Below, one piece after another: positions 13,451-19,673 of a DNA stretch of 19,673 nucleotides. A program made the position numbers and the translations under genes. The notes beneath the pieces are model-generated. The model saw only the letters and a program-made list of their open reading frames with translations, was not told the origin of the DNA and searched no databases. The stretch lies in the NCBI GenBank assembly GCA_024695565.1, contig JAILHX010000057.1, positions 1 to 19,673 of the forward strand, in the 5' to 3' direction. How positions within the stretch are numbered: the first letter of the stretch is position 1; every line of letters begins with the position of its first letter. The stretch is from Saccharofermentans sp. GTDB taxonomy: Bacteria > Bacillota_A > Clostridia > Saccharofermentanales > Saccharofermentanaceae.

Positions 13451-15727
13451 TCAGTACTCGTCATCTCCGGGAATATAGCCCATGAATTCAACTTCTGAGA
13501 TACAGCAGTCATTCCACCAGTCTTCGTGGTTCTCGTAGCAGATGTTTCTGACTTCGTTGATCGTAAGTCTCAAGTGTCCGTCCTTGAGGTAGAGCCACTC
13601 GGGGAACTCGAAAGTGTAGCCGTAATATGCCAGCGAGACATCGTAAGCATATTCGGTAAGGTCGATCGTATAAGACTTGCTGCCCGCAGATACCGTCACG
13701 ACAGTAGGCGCATAGTTCTTGCCGAACCTGTTGACGCTGTCGTCAAGTGAATAAATGAAGCCCGGATAGATCGTGATGGACTTGACCAGCGTGCCCGGTT
13801 CGAACTCGAAGTCGAGGAACTCGCCGACGCCGCATGTCTCAGTGTATTCGACTTCACCGTCGCCGTCCTCGTCAGAATAGTGGCCTCTTACGTTCCAGGC
13901 GGTCGCGATGTCTCCGTCAAGGACCAGTTCAGGAACGAAGTGCTTCTCGCTCGACGTGCCCTCGCCCTGGATATAGTAAGCAGAAGCGGTAAGACCCGTA
14001 GGCGAGATATATGTTGCTTCGAGATCTCTCGTATCGACAGGTGTCGTAGTAACAGTAGGTGTCGGCGTGATGTCGGGCTCGGTTACCAGGCTCTCATCGA
14101 TGTTGTTTTCGAAATCGAATTCATCACCGAACATTGCCATCAGGTCATCTAACAGATCCTGGAATGTCTTGTATCCGGCGTAGTCCCAGACTATCTTCGT
14201 GCCGCTGACCGTAATGCCCGATTCGATCGTGTAAATATTGGTAGGCGTCAATGCCGTCGATACATCGAAAACGATCTGTCCGTCGGGACCGATCCCGACA
14301 TTCTCGAAGCAGATGTACCAGTAGTATGTGTTGATCTGGTCGTATACCTGATCGCCGTTAACAAAGGTGTTGCGCACCTCGATCTTATAAATGAGATAGA
14401 GCTTGTTCACGCCTTCCGTATCCTTGGATGTCAGGAAGATGCATCCGACATAAGTCATGGCAGAAAGCGACTCGCCGCCGCCCCAGTTCTCGGAGATGTA
14501 ACCGGTCATTACATTTGAAGCTTCAGTCTTCATGGCCTCCATCGAGTCGCCGCTGATATCGGCGATCTGCGTCAGATGATCGCTCAGGCCCTCAACCGTG
14601 TACTCCTTTTCGAGAACTTCGGGAACCTTGCCGTAATCGTCGACCAGCGCATCGAGCTTGCTCTCATCGATCCTGATAACGATAACGTCGCCATTCTTAA
14701 GTCCGCCTTCCGGATACTCGAAAATGAAATCCTCCGGTGTCAGCTCTGAACCAGCATACTCGATAACGACCGTTCCGTAAGGCTCAGCGCCCACGAACCT
14801 TACCGTAAGATCAGCAAAAGCATCGAAAAGCTCCGCTTCCTTAAGGCCTGATACCTCATACTTCAGATCGTCATCGTACTTGAGATTGATCTTCAGATAA
14901 TCGCTGTAATCCTCATCGATATCCCAGTCGTAGTAAACTTCCATTCCGTTGGAAAGTTCCTTCGTCTTCTCAAGATCAACACTTACATATCTCTTCAGAA
15001 CGTCAACCGGCGACATGCCGTCAACGTCATCACCAAACTCCTTATATGCTGCACTCGTAAACAGCAGATTCGAACTGTACTTATCTTCCATCGCATCCCA
15101 ATCAATGGAAGCCCTCGCCGTACCGATCCCGTCGTAACCTTCAGTCTCAACGACAACGAAATCATTAAGGTTGATCGTCGTCTTGAGGTTAAGGAACAGG
15201 AATACAACGCCGCCTGCGATCAGCAGGAGGAACAAAACGGCTGCGATGATGATGAACGGAAGCGCCTTGTTCTTCTTCTTGGGCTTTGCTTCAGTTGCAG
15301 TGATTTCGCTTTGAACGGGTGCCTCGGGCTCCTGGATAGGCTCTTCGAGTGCGGGTTCAGGGATAGGTTCTGATATGGGTTCTGCAATCGGTTCTGCGAT
15401 CGGCTCTGCGATTACCGGCGCGGGCTCAACTGCAGGCTCAATGATCGGAGCGGCAAACGGCTCAGGCTCGACGATTGGAGCTGCTACTGCAGCAGGCTCG
15501 ATTACGGGCTCTGCTATCGGCTCGATAACCGTTGCCGCAACAGGCTCGGGCTCAACGACCGGAGCGGGCTGCTTCTCTTCAACCTTGTGGGGTTCAGCTT
15601 TCTTAAGATCGATCTTCTTGGGTTCTTCCGGGATCTTCTGATCCGGGAGCCTGTACAGCTCTTTACCGCAATAACCGCAGAAGACCGCATTATCAGCATT
15701 TTGTTTACCGCATTGACTACAGAACAT
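13451..15727 (-). CDS. Zinc-ribbon, single-TM protein with C-terminal NADase-type glycan-binding-like domain
   Basis: This 758-residue envelope protein has four parts: an N-terminal zinc ribbon (MFCSQCGKQ...FCGYCGKE; Cys3, 6, 17, 20), a Pro/Glu/Ala/Ile-rich repeat tract (about 45-145, units like EPIAEPI), one membrane helix (about 156-180) and a large extracytoplasmic region. The final 190 residues (569-758) resemble the discoidin-like NADase-type glycan-binding domain, with an inserted DEDGDGEVE segment that looks like an EF-hand calcium loop. The middle region (about 185-545) is not recognised. The start was taken at the ATG with GGAGGAG just upstream; a start 27 nt earlier lacks a ribosome site. 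It is first in the envelope operon and probably has its own promoter at about 15770. It may be a surface-binding or sensing protein; its ligand is unknown. Confidence 0.85.
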   Translation of the reverse strand: MFCSQCGKQNADNAVFCGYCGKELYRLPDQKIPEEPKKIDLKKAEPHKVEEKQPAPVVEPEPVAATVIEPIAEPVIEPAAVAAPIVEPEPFAAPIIEPAVEPAPVIAEPIAEPIAEPISEPIPEPALEEPIQEPEAPVQSEITATEAKPKKKNKALPFIIIAAVLFLLLIAGGVVFLFLNLKTTINLNDFVVVETEGYDGIGTARASIDWDAMEDKYSSNLLFTSAAYKEFGDDVDGMSPVDVLKRYVSVDLEKTKELSNGMEVYYDWDIDEDYSDYLKINLKYDDDLKYEVSGLKEAELFDAFADLTVRFVGAEPYGTVVIEYAGSELTPEDFIFEYPEGGLKNGDVIVIRIDESKLDALVDDYGKVPEVLEKEYTVEGLSDHLTQIADISGDSMEAMKTEASNVMTGYISENWGGGESLSAMTYVGCIFLTSKDTEGVNKLYLIYKIEVRNTFVNGDQVYDQINTYYWYICFENVGIGPDGQIVFDVSTALTPTNIYTIESGITVSGTKIVWDYAGYKTFQDLLDDLMAMFGDEFDFENNIDESLVTEPDITPTPTVTTTPVDTRDLEATYISPTGLTASAYYIQGEGTSSEKHFVPELVLDGDIATAWNVRGHYSDEDGDGEVEYTETCGVGEFLDFEFEPGTLVKSITIYPGFIYSLDDSVNRFGKNYAPTVVTVSAGSKSYTIDLTEYAYDVSLAYYGYTFEFPEWLYLKDGHLRLTINEVRNICYENHEDWWNDCCISEVEFMGYIPGDDEY
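15375..15560 (-). repeat. In-frame Pro/Glu/Ala-Ile repeat tract in the zinc-ribbon protein gene
   Basis: The DNA is a degenerate tandem array of units like GGCTCTGCGATCGGTTCT (plus strand), encoding EP-I-A/V-EP-type repeats in a flexible linker between the zinc ribbon and the membrane helix. Unit number could vary between strains by slippage. Confidence 0.6.
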
Positions 15728-15769
15728 ACTTATCTCCTCCGCTGAACAAATCAAAAAAGATTAATCTAT

Positions 15770-15775
15770 ATTATA
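15770..15775 (-). promoter_or_regulatory. Probable -10 box of the envelope operon
   Basis: A perfect TATAAT on the minus strand lies 42 nt upstream of the zinc-ribbon protein ATG, in a short AT-rich region after the GGDEF-gene terminator. The -35 region has no good match to TTGACA, so promoter strength is uncertain. Confidence 0.45.
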
Positions 15776-15825
15776 ACGCGAAATATTATATATAAACTCT
15801 TGAAAATAAGCCTTTGGGTGTTTGC

Positions 15826-15874
15826 TGATTTTCATACCATATATGATATGGAAATCAGGCACCCGGGGCCTGAT
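15826..15874. other. Two overlapping, mutually exclusive hairpins between the GGDEF and envelope genes
   Basis: TGATTTTCATACC (15826-15838) pairs with GATATGGAAATCA (15845-15857) around an ATATAT loop, with 12 of 13 pairs in plus-strand RNA counting one G-U. ATCAGGC (15854-15860) pairs with GCCTGAT (15868-15874). The two stems share 15854-15857, so only one can form at a time. No ORF is near. They may be a backup transcript end or a remnant regulatory RNA. Confidence 0.4.
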
Positions 15875-15896
15875 GGTTTTCGCGCACTTCATAAAT

Positions 15897-15924
15897 ATAA
15901 AAAAGGCTGCCCTATGACAGCCTT
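15897..15924 (-). terminator. Intrinsic terminator of the GGDEF gene
   Basis: On the minus strand AAGGCTG (15924-15918) and CAGCCTT (15909-15903) form a 7-bp stem with an 8-nt loop, followed directly by a run of T residues (15902-15897) and more A/T. It lies about 20 nt beyond the GGDEF-gene stop codon. Confidence 0.85.
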
Positions 15925-15943
15925 CGTTATCAACTTATGCAGA

Positions 15944-17353
15944 TCACCTCTTGTATTCGGGGTGCTCTTCGTAGAACTGGGCCTTGTCGATGTACATGCG
16001 CTCGTCGGCGACGTGAAGGGCTTTGCGGATCTCCTGGGAGTCGTGGACGTAGCAGGAACCGGTAGCAAAGCATGCGAAGCCGAAGCCCAGGCTGCTTGAC
16101 TTGACCTTGGTGCAGAGCTTTTTGAGCTCTTCTTCGTTCGTGTCGGGGATTATGACCATGAACTCGTCGCCGCCGGCACGGTAGATGTCGCATCTTCTGA
16201 ATAACTCTTTTAAGATCTCGGCGGCACGCTTGAGGAGCTGGTCGCCCGCAAAGTGGCCGAGGCTGTCGTTGACGCGCTTAAGGCCGTTGATGTCGGCAAA
16301 GACGATTCCGAGATTGTTTACGGAGTCTTCGCCGGAGACGATGCGGTTGACGCGCTCGTTCATCTCGTTACGGTTAAGAACGCCTGTGAGCATGTCGACC
16401 GAGCTCATTACCTTCAGCCTCTTGATGAGCTGGACGTTTGCCACTGTGGCTGTGACGAAGAATGTCGTGAGCTCCATCGCAGACTTGATCTGATCGGCAT
16501 TCTCGGTGTTGAAGTTGGTCGCCCAGATGTAACCTAATGTCTCGTTGTCGAATCTCATCGGGAAGAGAACGATGCTCTTAACGTCGTGATCGACCAGCGT
16601 CTGGTACCAGAGCGGGTGCTTTTCTTTGACGTATTCCATATCAGAATCGTTCTTGGTGATAAGGCAGTTGCTTCCGCCGATGGTGTCGTCCCATTTGGAG
16701 ATGATCTCGTCATAGAAATTCGGATACTGGTTCAGGATCGATCTCATCGTGTACATCTCTTCTTTGTTCTCACGGTCCTCGGCTAAGACTTTGCACGATC
16801 TCTCCTGGGGATTTACGCCCAGGATGCAGCAGGAGTATGCGCCGCAGATCTCTCTAATGTCAGTGATGACGCCGTTAAGGGTTTCCTTGAAGTTATTTGT
16901 GTTGGACAGCTTGATGACTGTGTTGAGAACGGCCGATGCGGTTTCCTGATCGAGATTCGACATCTTCTTGGTGTCGGCCTTCTGAGTTACCACTTGGGAA
17001 TATGTGCAGTAGTACATGTTTCCTTCGTTTATGAGCGGAAGCAGATAGAGGTCGAACCAGAAGTCGTATCTGTCCGGATGGACGTAGGTGTGGATCGGGA
17101 CTTTCTCTACGGCGGCACGGTAGCAGACCGTCTCAAAGTTTAAGTCCGTCGGGAAGTAGTTCTGATACTTGCTGTTCGGAACGAACTTGTTGCTCATCAG
17201 CTGAGGTCCGTCCCAAGCAGTCTCAATTGATTTTACGTATGCTTCATTGCCTGCAACGATGCGGATATCGCCATAATTGCCGTCTTCCTTCATCTCAACG
17301 GACATGACGCAGGTCATCATATCGATGTTATCTACAAAAGCCTGAAAATCCAT
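15944..17353 (-). CDS. GGDEF-domain protein (probable diguanylate cyclase with PAS-like and GAF-like sensor)
   Basis: This cytoplasmic signalling protein of 469 residues has an N-terminal PAS-like region (about 1-120), a GAF-like region (about 140-310) and a C-terminal GGDEF domain (about 315-469). The catalytic signature is intact as RAGGDEF (GGDEF at 394-398), and the upstream VFADINGLKRVNDSLGH segment carries the GTP/metal-binding residues. It should therefore make cyclic di-GMP. The stretch before GGDEF (FRRCDIYRA) does not place an RxxD inhibitory site in register, so product inhibition is doubtful. AAGGAGA precedes the ATG. It has its own terminator, and an upstream TGATA...TATCA inverted repeat may regulate it. 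The input signal is not evident. Confidence 0.9.
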   Translation of the reverse strand: MDFQAFVDNIDMMTCVMSVEMKEDGNYGDIRIVAGNEAYVKSIETAWDGPQLMSNKFVPNSKYQNYFPTDLNFETVCYRAAVEKVPIHTYVHPDRYDFWFDLYLLPLINEGNMYYCTYSQVVTQKADTKKMSNLDQETASAVLNTVIKLSNTNNFKETLNGVITDIREICGAYSCCILGVNPQERSCKVLAEDRENKEEMYTMRSILNQYPNFYDEIISKWDDTIGGSNCLITKNDSDMEYVKEKHPLWYQTLVDHDVKSIVLFPMRFDNETLGYIWATNFNTENADQIKSAMELTTFFVTATVANVQLIKRLKVMSSVDMLTGVLNRNEMNERVNRIVSGEDSVNNLGIVFADINGLKRVNDSLGHFAGDQLLKRAAEILKELFRRCDIYRAGGDEFMVIIPDTNEEELKKLCTKVKSSSLGFGFACFATGSCYVHDSQEIRKALHVADERMYIDKAQFYEEHPEYKR

Positions 17354-17388
17354 ATAGAATCTCCTTTACGTAATCGCGAAGTTTCCGA

Positions 17389-17407
17389 TGATAAGATTAT
17401 TGTATCA
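17389..17407. promoter_or_regulatory. Inverted repeat upstream of the GGDEF gene
   Basis: TGATAAGATTATTGTATCA is a 19-bp sequence with matching 5-bp ends (TGATA/TATCA), 36 nt upstream of the GGDEF start and in the AT-rich region where its promoter should lie. It is a possible operator; no partner regulator is identified. Confidence 0.35.
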
Positions 17408-17437
17408 GGCAATTATAAAAATTTCTTGAAGTATTTT

Positions 17438-18046
17438 TCACTTTTTAACGACAGAATCCCTTATCACGTCCACATCATAAAGTCCGTCGCGGTTGCAGTA
17501 GAAAAACAGCTTCCTGACTGAACTGATCTTAAACCTTGCCTCGGCATTCCACTCGGGATAGAGTTTGACCATCTGGATCCTGTCGGATGAGACTGCCGCC
17601 ATGAATGAGATGTAATGGTCCTTTGTCATGGGGTGGCTTATCGTCACGAAGTACTCGTCTTCAACGCGCTCTATCGAGACTTCGTGCTGACCGTCTGCGG
17701 GCTCTGCTTCCATAGCATTCAGAACGATGCCGTGGCACTGAATGACCGCCTCGCCCATGCTGTGGATCACATTGCCGCAGACCGGGCACACATGGAATTT
17801 GGAGCGGAGCATGTTGGATGACACATTCGCATTCCGGATCGTATTGCCTGATATTAATTCCGTGACCGAGATCTGGAACGCTTCCGCGATAGGCTCTAGC
17901 AAAGTAATGTCCGGATAGCCTTTTCCTGTCTCCCATTTGGAGACCGTCTTATCGCTCACGCCGAGGATTTCCGCCAGCTGCAGCTGGGTCATCTTATTCT
18001 TTTCGCGAAGTGTTCTTATCGTTGTTCCTGTTACATATTGGTCCAT
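17438..18046 (-). CDS. HTH-XRE regulator fused to a desulfoferrodoxin-like domain
   Basis: This 202-residue protein has an N-terminal Cro/CI-type helix-turn-helix (about 5-65, with QLQLAEILGVSDKTVSKWE) and a C-terminal domain matching the desulfoferrodoxin/superoxide-reductase pattern. CPVCGN (Cys87, Cys90) and CHG (Cys104, His105) resemble the small desulforedoxin metal site, which normally has four Cys. His121, His138 and His144 (in HPMTKDHYI) and Cys184 match the superoxide-reductase iron ligands with the right spacing. The fourth iron His is Asp187 (CNRDGL rather than CNxHGL). It is probably a metal- or redox-responsive DNA-binding protein rather than an active reductase. GGAGGT sits seven bases before the chosen ATG; an ORF extension of 17 residues upstream lacks such a site. 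It follows the ACT-domain gene by 67 nt. Confidence 0.85.
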   Translation of the reverse strand: MDQYVTGTTIRTLREKNKMTQLQLAEILGVSDKTVSKWETGKGYPDITLLEPIAEAFQISVTELISGNTIRNANVSSNMLRSKFHVCPVCGNVIHSMGEAVIQCHGIVLNAMEAEPADGQHEVSIERVEDEYFVTISHPMTKDHYISFMAAVSSDRIQMVKLYPEWNAEARFKISSVRKLFFYCNRDGLYDVDVIRDSVVKK

Positions 18047-18113
18047 GTTTATTACCTCCATGCACAGATGGTAACCCCTGGAGGCCCCGTAAACCACCTA
18101 CGCTTAGTAGAGT

Positions 18114-18479
18114 TCAGACGATCTCATATCCGGCGCTGCCGAGCACGCTCAGAGCTTTATCGAAGTTCTCTGATTTAACGAGGATGTAGTCAGTGTTGTA
18201 TGTCGAGACGGCAAAGATGCCGATCTCGTTCTCTGCGAGGACAGAGGATATTTTCGAGAGGATTCCGATAAGTGAGAAATCCAATATTCCCTCAATTCGA
18301 AAACCTTTCCATCCGTCATCGCGTTCTGTTGTATTTGAAGGCGTATCCTCCGTTCTGCAGACCAGTGAGATCTCTTCGTCGGTCCTGCCGATGAAGTAGA
18401 ATTCTTTGGTAAGTTCGATGTCAGCAGTTGATGCGAGTTTGCAGACGGTCAGATCATATTCAAGTCTTTTAAGCTCCAT
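18114..18479 (-). CDS. ACT-domain protein (CASTOR-like, tandem ACT)
   Basis: This small cytoplasmic protein of 121 residues probably has two ACT-type folds. The first (about 1-60) begins LEYDLTVCKLAS; the second (about 60-121) contains GILSKISSVLAENEIGIFAVSTYNTDYILV, the classic ACT helix-strand signature. ACT domains bind amino acids or other small ligands and usually regulate a partner. Standalone versions such as this have no assigned partner. AGGAGG overlaps the stop codon of the preceding TIGR04076-like gene, 14 nt upstream, so the two are probably co-translated. The XRE/desulfoferrodoxin gene comes next. Confidence 0.85.
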   Translation of the reverse strand: MELKRLEYDLTVCKLASTADIELTKEFYFIGRTDEEISLVCRTEDTPSNTTERDDGWKGFRIEGILDFSLIGILSKISSVLAENEIGIFAVSTYNTDYILVKSENFDKALSVLGSAGYEIV

Positions 18480-18493
18480 GTTCCGGGGTCCTC

Positions 18494-18859
18494 CTAAACC
18501 GTCTCATCCGGATAGCTCCAGAAGCCGCCCTTATGGAAATTCTCGTTGCCCAGAGGTTTTGCCGTGAGCTTAAAGATAACGCATCCGTCAGGGCATACAA
18601 CGGTCTTCTCGTACCTGCCGCTGCCGCCTACGTTCTCGAGGTCTCCACCGCTTCTTACCGCCTCCATCAGGGGGTAGAGCATCATCATGGTCTTAGAGCA
18701 GATGCCGTATCCGTCCTGATTTACGGGACAACCGTAAGTGCATGTGTATCTGTCACCGATCTGCTCGCCATTGCGGCAGTAATTCTCTGTCTTGTCGCCG
18801 TGCAGAAAGCCCGTTACTTCAACCGTAAATTCGTATTCTTCGTCATACCACTTATGCAT
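18494..18859 (-). CDS. TIGR04076-like Cys-rich small protein
   Basis: This 121-residue protein resembles the TIGR04076 family of unknown function in its C-terminal part: GICSKTMMMLYPLMEAVRSGG, then VVCPDGCVIFKL. It has six cysteines (28, 40, 44, 54, 89, 93), including a CxxxC pair in each half, so it could bind a metal or form disulfides. No signal peptide is present, which favours a metal. AGAGGTGG precedes the ATG by four bases. A 15-bp perfect palindrome lies just upstream of that ribosome site. The gene sits between the GNAT and ACT-domain genes in one direction. Confidence 0.75.
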   Translation of the reverse strand: MHKWYDEEYEFTVEVTGFLHGDKTENYCRNGEQIGDRYTCTYGCPVNQDGYGICSKTMMMLYPLMEAVRSGGDLENVGGSGRYEKTVVCPDGCVIFKLTAKPLGNENFHKGGFWSYPDETV

Positions 18860-18872
18860 AGATCCACCTCTG

Positions 18873-18887
18873 TGGGGTCAGACCCCA
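18873..18887. repeat. Perfect GC-rich palindrome (REP-like)
   Basis: TGGGGTCAGACCCCA is a perfect 15-bp palindrome about a central base, in the 36-nt gap between the GNAT and TIGR04076-like genes. It is not followed by a T-run in either direction, so it is not a standard terminator; an A-run (18890-18895) flanks one side. Sequences of this form occur as dispersed REP-like elements in some bacteria. It sits only a few bases from the downstream ribosome site and could mask it. Confidence 0.5.
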
Positions 18888-18895
18888 TCAAAAAA

Positions 18896-19402
18896 TTAAT
18901 TTTTCTCGTAGAAGACTATATCCATTCTATCGTTAATCCGTTCTATCCTGCCTGTCCTATGATAACCCATTTTCTCATAAAGATGGCAGTTGCCCTTCTC
19001 CTGCAGGATCGTATCAAGGCTCCAGTTATCAGAGCCGTAGATCTCTTCTGCTGCAGCGATTGCCTGCTGCGCGTAACCTTTTCCGCGGTATTCCTTCATT
19101 ATCCACAGAGGCGAGATCCTCTTCCTGCTGCCGTCTTCTTTGTCGACGACACGGATAACGCCTGCCTTAACGCCTTCTGCCATGATGAAATAATAAAATG
19201 ATCCCGGCATCTCGAATCTTGCGATGATCTTATCGACGGGCTCTGCGCCGGGGCTCATATCGTAGTCCTGATACTTTTCGAGAAGTTCGGAAAATGCATC
19301 GAGCTGCATCTTCCAGACTAAATCCAGATCTTCTCTTGTAGCTTTTACCAATGTCACACTCATGCTTAATCTCTTGTCCTTCGGCGGGGCGCCCTTATAC
19401 AT
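18896..19402 (-). CDS. GNAT-family N-acetyltransferase
   Basis: This acetyl-CoA-dependent transferase of the GNAT fold starts its conserved part at SVTLVKATREDLDLVWKMQ (strand 1 and helix 1). The acetyl-CoA loop is MKEYRGKGYAQQAI, matching the R/Q-x-x-G-x-G/A pattern, and the C-terminal part has the ENxxLYEKMGY-type segment as CHLYEKMGYHRTGR. Substrate unknown. The start is uncertain: ATG at 19402 has a GGGTGA-type site close by and lies 10 nt after the upstream gene; a GTG at 19408 and an ATG at 19363 (just before the conserved SVTLVKA) are alternatives. It probably forms an operon with the methyltransferase upstream. Confidence 0.85.
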   Translation of the reverse strand: MYKGAPPKDKRLSMSVTLVKATREDLDLVWKMQLDAFSELLEKYQDYDMSPGAEPVDKIIARFEMPGSFYYFIMAEGVKAGVIRVVDKEDGSRKRISPLWIMKEYRGKGYAQQAIAAAEEIYGSDNWSLDTILQEKGNCHLYEKMGYHRTGRIERINDRMDIVFYEKN

Positions 19403-19412
19403 CTTCACCCTG

Positions 19413-19673
19413 TTACCAGATGAACGGGATGAGTCTCTTTTTTACCTTCTTTTTGTACTCCGTGTAGCCGTGAAGTTCCTTCTCCAAAAACTTCTCTTCG
19501 TTGATTATCCTCACCACGATTATCGGTACATACGCCAGCATGATGAAGAATGAAAAGAGCGAACCTAATACGAACGGAATGCTTAGGAAAAGAAACAGCG
19601 TGACCATGTACATCGGATGTCTGACAACACCGTAAAGGCCTGTATCTATTACCTTCTGGCCTTCCTGAACTTC
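19413..19673 (-). CDS. PEMT/ICMT-type membrane methyltransferase, 5' end outside window
   Basis: The frame stays open to the window edge, so this is a 3' fragment of 86 codons plus stop. It reads TGLYGVVRHPMYMVTL, then two hydrophobic helices, then EEKFLEKELHGYTEYKKKVK and RLIPFIW. That is the C-terminal signature of the isoprenylcysteine/phospholipid methyltransferase family (RHPxY for S-adenosylmethionine binding, EE...L..GY..Y near the end). These are multi-helix membrane enzymes. The acceptor is unknown; in bacteria it may be a lipid or small hydrophobic molecule. An internal ATG at 19613 is not the real start, because conserved residues precede it. Confidence 0.88.
   Translation of the reverse strand, partial: EVQEGQKVIDTGLYGVVRHPMYMVTLFLFLSIPFVLGSLFSFFIMLAYVPIIVVRIINEEKFLEKELHGYTEYKKKVKKRLIPFIW

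Noticed and set aside
15375..15641. A Gly/Ser/Ala-rich plus-strand ORF
   Set aside because: It is the antisense reading of the Pro/Glu repeat tract of the zinc-ribbon protein, so its low complexity is a by-product.
16150..16200. Inhibitory RxxD site before the GGDEF motif
   Set aside because: The RRCD sequence is one residue out of register with the usual site, so I do not claim product inhibition.

Overview
The window looks like chromosomal DNA of an anaerobic Firmicute, most likely a Clostridia-class organism. The evidence is the strong AGGAGG-type ribosome binding sites, the protein styles (DUF4358 lipoprotein, DUF3737, zinc-ribbon envelope proteins, a helix-turn-helix protein fused to a desulfoferrodoxin-like domain) and the nickel-pincer cofactor genes. 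I see no phage, insertion sequence, CRISPR array, rRNA or tRNA. Almost all genes are on the minus strand; only an MFS exporter and a DUF3737 protein are on the plus strand.

Layout, left to right. (1) 55-2526: a sulfur-assimilation operon read leftward, with a good promoter, a 38-codon cysteine-rich leader ORF too short for routine gene calling, metY (O-acetylhomoserine sulfhydrylase) and cysK (cysteine synthase). The leader and the 10-bp RNA stem that overlaps its start are the best candidate for an undescribed regulatory device here. (2) 2527-3660: a GTCGAC-rich repeat cluster, a DUF4358-type lipoprotein gene and a divergent promoter region. (3) 3660-4910: an MFS transporter whose end converges with larC across a palindrome containing both stop codons. 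(4) 4914-8905: a likely operon read leftward: DtxR-family metalloregulator, two unrecognised small membrane proteins, larE, larB, larC. It encodes synthesis of the nickel-pincer nucleotide cofactor without the lactate racemase (larA) that uses it. (5) 9088-9930: a DUF3737 beta-helix protein. (6) 9911-15727: a tightly packed envelope operon: zinc-ribbon/TM/glycan-binding-like protein, membrane-anchored beta-propeller-like protein, GT-C-like integral membrane protein, and an MscS-family channel. (7) 15944-17353: a GGDEF signalling protein with its own terminator. (8) 17438-19673: a leftward cluster of a PEMT/ICMT-type methyltransferase (cut by the window edge), a GNAT acetyltransferase, a TIGR04076-like Cys-rich protein, an ACT-domain protein and the helix-turn-helix/desulfoferrodoxin-like regulator.

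The genes show a theme of sulfur and metal handling: cysteine and homocysteine synthesis under a probable cysteine-sensing leader, nickel-cofactor assembly under a DtxR-family regulator with a cysteine in its metal site, and a putative redox or iron-sensing regulator built on a superoxide-reductase scaffold. All functions are inferred from reading the sequence; no database search was run.
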